16,565 nt of DNA from Dehalococcoidales bacterium. GTDB taxonomy: Bacteria; Chloroflexota; Dehalococcoidia; Dehalococcoidales; UBA5760. Under the pieces are notes generated by a model, which was given only the letters and a program-made list of their open reading frames with translations, searched no databases and was not told the DNA's origin. The translations under genes were made by a program, and so were the position numbers. Shown here piece by piece: positions 1 to 6,563 of the stretch. Each line of letters opens with the position of its first letter. The stretch's first letter is position 1. The DNA lies in the NCBI GenBank assembly GCA_016931015.1, contig JAFGFP010000032.1, positions 1 through 16,565 on the forward strand, given 5' to 3'.

Positions 1-615
1 GAGGACACAGCGGCCATTACCTTAAATGCGGTAGCCCAGGTGGGACGCGTCATCGTCAGCCGAGCAAGCGCCAGCCACGTCGATGCCATCAAAGAGGCCG
101 CCCCACCGGAGATATCGCTAGCCGGCGATGCCACCATGCGGACGTTGGTACTGAAGAAGGACAGCTTCAAAATCAAGAAGACCGGCGGCGTCATCGGGAT
201 ACTGAGCGCGGGCACCTCCGATATTCCCATCGCTGAAGAAGCGCGTATCATCGCCGAGGAGATGGGCTGTCAGGTGATAACCGCCTATGACGTCGGGGTG
301 GCCGGCATCCACCGGGTATTCGAGCCCCTGAAAATGATGATAGCAAAGCACGTGGATGTGGTGATAGTGGTGGCCGGCAGGGAGGGGGCTCTGGCCACCG
401 TGGTCGCCGGGCTTATCGACATCCCGATAATCGGGGTGCCCACTTCCTTTAGCTGGGGGCTGGGGGAGAAGGGCCTAAGCGCCCTGACCTCCATGCTCCA
501 GGCATGTCCCCTGGGTCTGACCGTGGTCAATATCGACGGAGGCATAGCCGCCGGGGCCGCCGCCGCCTTGATCGCTAACCGGATTGCCCTCGCCGGGAAG
601 CTATCCCGGCCTTGA
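1..615 (+). CDS. larB: LarB, nickel-pincer cofactor synthase (5' partial)
   Basis: LarB carboxylates and hydrolyses nicotinic acid adenine dinucleotide to make the pyridinium bis-carboxylate precursor of the nickel-pincer cofactor used by LarA-type racemases. It belongs to the PurE-like (AIR carboxylase) fold. The frame is open from base 1, so the N-terminus lies outside the window and the GTG at 40 is internal. Visible family marks are LSAGTSDIPIAEEA (about bases 202-243), the GVAGIHR block (about 295-315), GREGALATVVAGLIDIPIIGVPTS, and near the C-terminus a Cys codon (505-507) followed by VVNIDGG. In the LarB family this Cys is the residue reported to contact substrate covalently. The usual tail NIDNGFGAGYAAA reads NIDGGIAAGAAAA here, a mild deviation. 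Other lar genes, if present, are left of the window; nothing lar-like follows. Family assignment is strong. Confidence 0.9.
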   Translation, partial: EDTAAITLNAVAQVGRVIVSRASASHVDAIKEAAPPEISLAGDATMRTLVLKKDSFKIKKTGGVIGILSAGTSDIPIAEEARIIAEEMGCQVITAYDVGVAGIHRVFEPLKMMIAKHVDVVIVVAGREGALATVVAGLIDIPIIGVPTSFSWGLGEKGLSALTSMLQACPLGLTVVNIDGGIAAGAAAALIANRIALAGKLSRP

Positions 616-776
616 TTTTACCTCACCTAAGGCTTAGCGCCCAAGCTCTATCTATCATATCCCTACGCCGGGCTGCCAGCATTTTTTCGACTAACTGGCC
701 TGCGATTGGCAGCATCATCGCCGGGGCAGCGTTAGCTATAGTCCTCGGCGTCAGGAGAGCCCGCCGTCAAACTTAA
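612..776 (+). other. Possible 54-aa membrane peptide or orphan C-terminal anchor
   Basis: An open frame starts at a TTG (612-614) that overlaps the larB stop in a TTGA arrangement and ends at TAA (774-776). Its last 29 residues read as a classic C-terminal membrane tail: STNWPAIGSIIAGAALAIVL, then GVRRARRQT, that is a short polar lead, one hydrophobic helix and a basic end. This pattern is what closes many large secreted surface proteins in Chloroflexota. Two readings are possible: a small translationally coupled membrane protein, or the remnant of a larger secreted protein whose body has been lost. The first 25 residues have no protein-like character that I recognise, which favours the remnant. 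There is no good Shine-Dalgarno before the TTG. Confidence 0.3.
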
Positions 777-818
777 TCACAACAGGGCCGGGTAATAACT
801 CTATTATGGATTTGACTG

Positions 819-894
819 TGGAGCGGGAGACGGGACTCGAACCCGCGACAACCTGCTTGGAAGGCAGGAACTCTACCAACTGAGTTACTCCCGC
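819..894 (-). tRNA. tRNA-Gly (anticodon UCC)
   Basis: On the minus strand a full cloverleaf can be folded. The acceptor stem is GCGGGAG (894-888) paired with CTCCCGC (829-823), followed by discriminator U (822) and an encoded CCA (821-819). The anticodon arm is CCTGC-CTTCCAA-GCAGG, giving anticodon TCC and so glycine (GGA/GGG codons). The T arm has the standard GGTTCGAGTCC loop region and the D arm contains AGTTGGTAGAG. Total length is 76 nt including CCA. It lies 82 bases downstream of the GGDEF/HD-GYP gene but has its own promoter. Confidence 0.97.
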
Positions 895-906
895 AAAATC
901 GTGCCT

Positions 907-936
907 ATTTTAGCGATAAACCCTGGCCGTTGTCAA
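907..936 (-). promoter_or_regulatory. Sigma-70-type promoter of tRNA-Gly
   Basis: Minus strand: -35 TTGACA (936-931), an 18-base spacer and -10 TAAAAT (912-907). The -10 ends 12 bases before the mature tRNA 5' end, as expected for a tRNA gene with a short 5' leader. Confidence 0.7.
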
Positions 937-968
937 AAAGTCCGGGGGGGGGCTCTTAGCATCCGAAG

Positions 969-990
969 CTAAAAGGCTATTGCCTTTTAG
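969..990 (-). terminator. Hairpin over the stop codon of the GGDEF/HD-GYP gene
   Basis: CTAAAAGG and CCTTTTAG form a perfect 8-bp stem with a 6-base loop; the stop codon lies in the loop. No U-tract follows on the minus strand, so this is at best a weak or processing-type terminator. The arm at 969-976 can also pair with the GCTAAGAG sequence just downstream on the minus strand, giving an alternative stem. Confidence 0.35.
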
Positions 991-3514
991 TCTCCAGCTT
1001 CTCTTCCGACGCCGGGGATATAATCTTGCTGAAGATCTCTATCACCTTAGGGTCGAACTGAGTCCCGGCGCAGCGTTTCAGCTCGTCGAGGGCCTCCTGT
1101 GAGGAAAGCTGCTCGCGGTAAGGACGCGGCGAGGTAATAGCATCGAAGGCATCGGCGGCCGCCAGGATGCGTGCCTCCAGAGGAATCTTTTCCCCCTTCA
1201 GCCCGGAGGGGTAGCCGGCTCCGTCAAAACGCTCGTGGTGATGCAGGATGACGGGTAAACAGTTGACCAGGTCGATGACGTGTCTCAGTATCTCAACACC
1301 GAGCTTGGGGTGAGCCTTTATCAGCTTCCACTCCTCGTCATTCAGGGTTCCCTTTTTGTTGAGTATCGAATCGGGAATACCGACCTTACCGATATCATGC
1401 AGTAGGCCGGCGGCGCGGATAATATCTATCTTCTCATGGGACATACTCATTGCTTCGGCCAGAGCGACCGCGTAGTCGCTAACCTTCTTCGAGTGTCCGT
1501 AGGTGTAGTGGTCTTTGGCATCGACGGTGGCGGCCAGGGCGTAGATTATGCTCAAGGCTCTCGAACGCGCCTCAAGCTCAACGCTGACCAGGGGTGCCTC
1601 CGGCTTGATTACATCCGAGGACATACAGGTTCGATTTCGACCGGTCTGTTTAGCCCGGTACAGGGCGGCATCGGCAAAGGAGATGATTTCCTCCTTCATT
1701 ACCCCATCAATCGGCCAGTTAGCTACCCCGAGGCTGGCGGTAATCGGGGGGGCTTTTGAGCTCGTCTTGGCGGCAATGGTCTTACGGATGCGCTCGGCCA
1801 CCTTATAAGCATCTTCAAGGCGCGCCTCGGGCAGAATGATGGTGAACTCCTCGCCCCCATAGCGGAAGGCGATATCTATGCTGCGGATTGAGGTCTCGAT
1901 GCAAATCGCAATCCGGCGCAGAATCTCATCCCCGGCCAGATGCCCGTGAATATCGTTATAGGCCTTGAAAAGGTCGATATCCAGCATTATCAGGGAAAAG
2001 GTGGTGCCGAAGCGAGACCCCCTGGCGATTTCATGGTCGAGGCGCTCGTGGAAGTGGCGGTGATTATAGAGCCCCGTCAGGCCGTCAGTATTGGCCCTGA
2101 TAACCGCCTGAGAATAGAGCTGGGCATTCTCGATTATGGTACTGGCCTGATTGGCCATGCTCATGACCAGTTCCAAATCCTCGTGAGAGTAGATGCCATC
2201 CGACTTCTTCTTACCCAGGGCAATGATAGCAATCAGCCGGTCCTGGCTCTTAATGGGACAGAGCAGACCCAGTTCGGAGGCGGCCAACTGATCCCTCTCC
2301 AGCTCCCACAGCCCTTTGAACTCGGGCATAGTGTCAACCGAGTTCAGGGTAAGCGGCTCTCCTTTCCGGTAGAGCCAGTTAACTATGGGGCTATCGGCAC
2401 TGAACTTGACTTCGTCGCTCAGTTCGTTCCCCGCCGTCTTGGGATAACTGAATTTGGTGGCGTAAACGCCGCTACCGAAATCCTGGAAGAGCAGCTTGGC
2501 CTGTGAGAGATGCAGGGCCTTGGTCATAACGTCTAACATTTCATTAGCCAGCTCATCCAGCTTGATGACGTGGCTCATTCTATCTCTGAAGTCGATTAGC
2601 GCCCGGCGGTACTGATAGGTTCCCCAGTGGAAGGTACGATAGATCCGGTCTTCGATTATCCGCAGCAGGGGACGGGCTACCAGAGCTACGAAGATAACCA
2701 CTGCGGAACCCTGGATAACGCGAAGATAGGCCGGCTCGGCAGGTACGAATCTCTGTGCCATAATCCCCAGGCCGAAAAAGATGCCGCCGAGACAGGCTAC
2801 CAGTATTCCGTAAGCCAGTATCTTACGGGTCACGAATCTGACGTTAAGCAACTGATATCTAGTGATGGCATAGGAGATTATCAGGGCGTTAACCAGATTG
2901 CCGATATGGTCGGTGGACAGCCCGGAAATAGCCGGGGTCAGGTTAGTAACATAGCTTGAGACTATCACAATAACCGAACCGAATATAAGATACATCGTCC
3001 GGTTGCGGTCGCTGGGGTCAACGGAGCTGCGATAGCGCCTTATTAGATTCCAGGTGGCGCTGATTAAGAAGAAGGCGCTGATACCACCGAGCACGAAGCC
3101 GGAAGCCCCAAGTTCGTGGAACAAAACGCCGTCGACAACATAAGCGTACTCTACGATGTAGCCGTTCAGCGCCAGCGCCAGCACCGTGAATACGGCAGCG
3201 TAGCCGATGTAGACCCCTAAGCCACCGCGTTTGTTATTATAGGCCCGGACGAAATGGTAGTAGCTGACTACCGTCCAGACAAGCGCCGCGGCCAGTATCT
3301 CATTCCAGAGCAGTGCGTACCGGGGAAAGGGGTTGTAGTGCAGCATGAAGGAGGTGAAGCTCCAGATGCTGGAGGCAATGAGAAACCGGGCGAACACCCG
3401 GTTCACACGCCGGTCTTCCTGGCGCAGAGCCAGTATCGCCAGAACAGCAAAGAGTAAGAAGCTAACTAGTGGGATTACTGCCCAGACAGTCACAACAGCA
3501 CTTTCCCCAGCCAA
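977..3514 (-). CDS. Membrane 7TM-GAF-GGDEF-HD-GYP cyclic-di-GMP turnover protein
   Basis: This 845-residue inner-membrane sensor carries both cyclic-di-GMP synthesis and degradation modules. Residues 1-300 are a multi-helix membrane region like the histidine-kinase N-terminal 7TM domain. A GAF-type sensor covers about 330-465. A GGDEF cyclase covers about 470-630, with DIDLFKAYND and the active site GGEEF at 553-557. The product-inhibition I-site RSID (544-547) sits five residues before it, the canonical spacing. An HD-GYP phosphodiesterase covers about 645-835, with H706-D707 and HHHERFDGAGYP (758-769). All key catalytic residues are present, so both activities are possible and the balance should depend on the input domains. 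The 3514 start is a TTG with no clear ribosome site. A GTG at 3493, preceded by GGGGAAAG, is a good alternative and would remove seven residues. The gene has its own promoter and is separated from the upstream radical SAM operon by 212 bases. Confidence 0.93.
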   Translation of the reverse strand: MAGESAVVTVWAVIPLVSFLLFAVLAILALRQEDRRVNRVFARFLIASSIWSFTSFMLHYNPFPRYALLWNEILAAALVWTVVSYYHFVRAYNNKRGGLGVYIGYAAVFTVLALALNGYIVEYAYVVDGVLFHELGASGFVLGGISAFFLISATWNLIRRYRSSVDPSDRNRTMYLIFGSVIVIVSSYVTNLTPAISGLSTDHIGNLVNALIISYAITRYQLLNVRFVTRKILAYGILVACLGGIFFGLGIMAQRFVPAEPAYLRVIQGSAVVIFVALVARPLLRIIEDRIYRTFHWGTYQYRRALIDFRDRMSHVIKLDELANEMLDVMTKALHLSQAKLLFQDFGSGVYATKFSYPKTAGNELSDEVKFSADSPIVNWLYRKGEPLTLNSVDTMPEFKGLWELERDQLAASELGLLCPIKSQDRLIAIIALGKKKSDGIYSHEDLELVMSMANQASTIIENAQLYSQAVIRANTDGLTGLYNHRHFHERLDHEIARGSRFGTTFSLIMLDIDLFKAYNDIHGHLAGDEILRRIAICIETSIRSIDIAFRYGGEEFTIILPEARLEDAYKVAERIRKTIAAKTSSKAPPITASLGVANWPIDGVMKEEIISFADAALYRAKQTGRNRTCMSSDVIKPEAPLVSVELEARSRALSIIYALAATVDAKDHYTYGHSKKVSDYAVALAEAMSMSHEKIDIIRAAGLLHDIGKVGIPDSILNKKGTLNDEEWKLIKAHPKLGVEILRHVIDLVNCLPVILHHHERFDGAGYPSGLKGEKIPLEARILAAADAFDAITSPRPYREQLSSQEALDELKRCAGTQFDPKVIEIFSKIISPASEEKLETKRQ

Positions 3515-3540
3515 CCGTTGAGGCTGATAAGACTAACCAT
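3490..3540 (-). other. Possible 16-codon upstream reading frame coupled to the GGDEF/HD-GYP gene
   Basis: An ATG at 3540 opens a frame encoding MVSLISLNGWLGKVLL and ending at TGA (3492-3490). That stop overlaps a GTG (3493-3491) in the downstream gene's frame as GTGA, the usual shape of translational coupling. The frame lies between the predicted promoter (3559-3587) and the main gene. The initiation site is weak, so this is a candidate leader peptide only. Confidence 0.25.
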
Positions 3541-3558
3541 TACGTCTCGTACAACAGG

Positions 3559-3587
3559 ATTATGCCTTATGAGCCTGAGATTGTCAA
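3559..3587 (-). promoter_or_regulatory. Sigma-70-type promoter of the GGDEF/HD-GYP gene
   Basis: Minus strand: -35 TTGACA (3587-3582), a 17-base spacer and -10 CATAAT (3564-3559). Transcription would start near 3552, about 40 bases before the TTG start. Between here and the radical SAM gene end (3588-3726) the only visible structure is an inverted GGCGCC pair (3616-3621 and 3631-3636) without a U-tract. Confidence 0.6.
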
Positions 3588-3726
3588 TAACACCTTAGTC
3601 TGAGGCATCCAGCGAGGCGCCGGGAAGGTAGGCGCCGAATCACAGGCAACTAAAGCCATGAGATAAAGACCGGCGGCTCACCGGCCTGAGATAACGAACA
3701 GAAGCCAGGTAACACGCCGGCTTAAG

Positions 3727-5220
3727 CTAGCTGGCACCCTGGTATAGTCTACGCGTCCGGGTCATCCGGACGGTTTTCTTGAAGGCCTTAGCGATAAAGC
3801 CGAAGAACATCTTAGCCGCGAAACGGAAAATGGTCTTGCGGCGCACTCCGTTGGATATCTCGTACGCTCTAGAGATACACTCCTTAAAATCTTCCCGGGA
3901 GACGCTGTCTGCGAAATAGCTGTCGAAAGACTTATACGACACTTTATGCCAGTCGATGCTTCTCTTTGCCTCTTCGCTCATAGCGTCGTAGAGCACGGTA
4001 CCGGGCAGCGGGGAGTAGATGTTAACGTCAAAGAGGTCGGTCTTAACCTTTTTCATCAGTTTCAGGGTCGCTTCCATATCCTCCTTAGTTTCCCCCGGCA
4101 GTCCCATCAGGACGGCGCTCGCCGTGGGGATACCGCACTCGTAGACCATTTCGCTCACCTTAAGAATCTGGTCGACGGTTATCCGCTTATCAATCGCCTT
4201 TAAGACGCGGTTACTTCCCGACTCCAGACCGAAATACAGCCCGCAGCAGTTGGCCCGCTTCATAAGATGCAGTAGCTCTTCGTCCAGATTGTCGTAGCGA
4301 GCGGTGCAGCGCCATTTGACATCCAGCCCGTCGTCGATTATGGTTTGGCAGAACGCCCGCAGATACTTGTGGTCATAGGTAAAGGTGCCGTCGGCAATAT
4401 CGATGGAATCAATCTTATAGGTATCCTTTATGAGCTTCATCTCTTCAATAACATTGGCCACGCTGCGCCGGCGCACCCGGCCTCCCCAGAGCCTTCTATC
4501 GGCGCAGAAAGAGCAGGTGTAGGGGCAGCCGCGGGTAGTCGCCAGGCTGTGCAGCCGGTAGCGATTATAATCGCAGTTCAGCACCAGGTCACGAGCCAGG
4601 AAGGGTAGCTCGTCGAGGTTCTCAATCGGCCCGACGCCGGGGGTGCTCCGTACCTGGCCACCCCCGTCCCGGTAGTAGATTCCGGGGACATCCTCCCAGC
4701 GGGGGCTCTCCTTACCGAGCTCTCGCACGATGCCAGAAAGCGGTATTTCACCCTCGCCCCGGACGACAAAATCGATATCCGGGTTCTGCATCACTTCGTC
4801 GGGGCAGAAGGTGGGGTGGGCCGAACCGGCGATAACTTTGATATCCCCATCAACCTCCTTAACCAGGGCCGCGACTTTCTCCACCACGTAGCGGAGCGGC
4901 GTGAGATACGAGATGCCCACCGCCGCCGGTTTATGCTCAAGCAGTATATCAGCCAGCTTCTTCCAGAGGACGTGGGTACTATCGGCCACCACCGCTTCGT
5001 AGGCACGCTGTCCGGCGGCGTATTCCTTTACATCGAAGGAGAAGCCCTTGTTCTTGGTACTGCGCAGCGAGTCCACCAGCAGGTCGCCCATGAGCACGGA
5101 GCTTTCGAAGCCCTGACTACGGAGATAGGCAGCCAGACTGGTCAGCCCGATGTGATAACCGCAGTCCGCGGTCAAGCCTTTCAGGCTGGTATAGGGTGGG
5201 TCAATAAGCATTATATCCAT
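3727..5220 (-). CDS. Cobalamin-binding radical SAM enzyme of an acyl/lipid operon
   Basis: The 497-residue protein is a class-B type radical SAM enzyme. Residues 1-180 form a B12-binding Rossmann domain (IDPP near the start, GLTSLAAYLRSQG, VRGEGE). The classic DxHxxG cobalamin ligand is absent, as is common in this class. The radical SAM core carries the cluster motif C232xxxC236xxC239 in TRGCPYTCSFC, followed by GLESGS and LMGLPGET. Such enzymes methylate or rearrange unactivated carbons using a 4Fe-4S cluster, SAM and cobalamin; the substrate cannot be read from sequence. The C-terminus has a hydrophobic-basic stretch (FRFAAKMFFGFIAKAFKK) that suggests membrane contact. The ATG has a GAGGT site eight bases upstream and lies 11 bases after the ketoacyl synthase stop, so it is the last gene of the four-gene operon. 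Acting on the acyl product of its neighbours is inference. Confidence 0.9.
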   Translation of the reverse strand: MDIMLIDPPYTSLKGLTADCGYHIGLTSLAAYLRSQGFESSVLMGDLLVDSLRSTKNKGFSFDVKEYAAGQRAYEAVVADSTHVLWKKLADILLEHKPAAVGISYLTPLRYVVEKVAALVKEVDGDIKVIAGSAHPTFCPDEVMQNPDIDFVVRGEGEIPLSGIVRELGKESPRWEDVPGIYYRDGGGQVRSTPGVGPIENLDELPFLARDLVLNCDYNRYRLHSLATTRGCPYTCSFCADRRLWGGRVRRRSVANVIEEMKLIKDTYKIDSIDIADGTFTYDHKYLRAFCQTIIDDGLDVKWRCTARYDNLDEELLHLMKRANCCGLYFGLESGSNRVLKAIDKRITVDQILKVSEMVYECGIPTASAVLMGLPGETKEDMEATLKLMKKVKTDLFDVNIYSPLPGTVLYDAMSEEAKRSIDWHKVSYKSFDSYFADSVSREDFKECISRAYEISNGVRRKTIFRFAAKMFFGFIAKAFKKTVRMTRTRRLYQGAS

Positions 5221-5231
5221 CTTAGCTACCT

Positions 5232-6497
5232 CTATTCAGAGTACTTACGAAAGACCAGGGTCGAGTTGTGCCCGCCGAAACCGAAGGAGTTCGAGACGGC
5301 GGTCTTTATTTCGGCGCGGCGTGCCTTATTAGGTACGTAGTCCAGGTCGCACTCCGGGTCGCGGTGAGTGAGATTCAGGGTCGGCGGCACGACGTCGTGA
5401 TTCATGGCCAGCACGCAAATCACCGCCTCCAGGCTGCCCGAGGCACCGAGAAGGTGCCCCGTCTGCGACTTACTGCCGGAGACGGGGACGCGGTAGGCAC
5501 GCTCGCCGAGGACGCTCTTCATGGCCCGGGTCTCCGCCCGGTCGTTAAGCAGGGTCGCCGTACCGTGGGCGTTGACATAGTCGATATCATCGGGGGTAAT
5601 CCCGGCCCTCTTCAGGGCCAGCCTCAAGGACCGGGCGGCGCCCTCGCCGTCGGGGGAGGGCTGCGTCAGGTGGAATGAGTCGCTGGTGGCGCTGTAGCCG
5701 ATGACCTCGGCCAGGATGGGAGCCCCCCGCTCCCGGGCGTAGTCCGCATCTTCGAGGACCATAATAGCGGCGCCCTCGCCCAGGACAAAACCGTCCCGCT
5801 CGGCGTCGAACGGGCGGCAGGCGGTATCCACTCCGTTATTCTTGGTTGACAGCGCCCGGCAGGAGTTAAAGGCCGCCTGAATTATGGGGATGATCGGGGC
5901 CTCGGCCCCGCCGGCGATTACCACCTTAGCCTGACCGCTCTTGATGATATCGCAGGCCTGCCCGATGGCGTCGCTGCTGCTGGAGCAGGCCGACGACGGA
6001 GAGTAGTTGATACCCTTGGTGCCCAGGGTCAGCGATACCTGTATCGAGGCGGCGTCGCCGGACATGGTCGGGGCCAGAACCGGGCTTACCTTCTCCGGCC
6101 CGGCCTCGGTTAAAACCTTAATCTGATCGCAAATCTGGAGCAACCCGCAGATACTGTCGCCGATGATGACCCCGGTCTCTTCGGCATCGCCGTTATCCAG
6201 CCTGAGACCGGCCGCTTCCGCCGCCTGAAGGCTGGCCGCCACCGCAAACTGGGTGAACCTGTCCATACGCCCGGCCTCTTTCGGGCCGACGTAGTCATGC
6301 GGGTTAAAACCCTTCACCTCGGCGGCATACTTGGTTCTGAAATTCGTGGTATCGAAGCTGGAGATATAGTCAATCCCGCACTTCCCGGCGACGAGGGCCT
6401 CCCACATCTCGGAAACCGTCAGTCCCACCGGGCTGATAACCCCCATCCCGGTGATCACCACCCTTTTATTACCGTTGCTTACCACATCTACAGCCAT
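5232..6497 (-). CDS. fabF: FabF-type beta-ketoacyl-ACP synthase (KAS II)
   Basis: This is a 421-residue thiolase-fold condensing enzyme that extends an acyl thioester with malonyl-ACP. The complete Cys-His-His triad is visible: C171 in SACSSSSDAIG, H311 in NAHGTATLLND and H348 in KSQTGHLLGASG, with the supporting lysine K343. The C-terminal NSFGFGGHNSTLVF loop is typical of FabF. Length matches the family. The ATG is preceded by AGAGGTGA at about seven bases. It lies 66 bases after the GH3-like gene and 11 before the radical SAM gene, inside an operon with no acyl carrier protein, ketoreductase or dehydratase. It is therefore more likely a pathway-dedicated paralogue than the housekeeping FabF, though that cannot be proven here. 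The symbol reflects family, not proven role. Confidence 0.92.
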   Translation of the reverse strand: MAVDVVSNGNKRVVITGMGVISPVGLTVSEMWEALVAGKCGIDYISSFDTTNFRTKYAAEVKGFNPHDYVGPKEAGRMDRFTQFAVAASLQAAEAAGLRLDNGDAEETGVIIGDSICGLLQICDQIKVLTEAGPEKVSPVLAPTMSGDAASIQVSLTLGTKGINYSPSSACSSSSDAIGQACDIIKSGQAKVVIAGGAEAPIIPIIQAAFNSCRALSTKNNGVDTACRPFDAERDGFVLGEGAAIMVLEDADYARERGAPILAEVIGYSATSDSFHLTQPSPDGEGAARSLRLALKRAGITPDDIDYVNAHGTATLLNDRAETRAMKSVLGERAYRVPVSGSKSQTGHLLGASGSLEAVICVLAMNHDVVPPTLNLTHRDPECDLDYVPNKARRAEIKTAVSNSFGFGGHNSTLVFRKYSE

Positions 6498-6563
6498 TGG
6501 ACTTCACCTCTCTTTACCCTAATATAAGCCTGCCTGCGAACAAACCACTCTCCCCGGCAGACC

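Noticed and set aside
944..952. Run of nine G residues as a phase-variable switch
   Set aside because: It lies outside coding sequence and upstream of the tRNA promoter boxes; more likely a homopolymer of no function or a sequencing hazard.
1940..2506. 188-codon + strand open frame opposite the GGDEF/GAF region
   Set aside because: Antisense shadow; the minus frame carries GAF and GGDEF signatures through the whole stretch.
3616..3636. GGCGCC inverted pair as terminator of the radical SAM operon
   Set aside because: The stem is only six base pairs and no U-tract follows on the minus strand; GGCGCC is itself palindromic, so pairing arises easily in GC-rich DNA.
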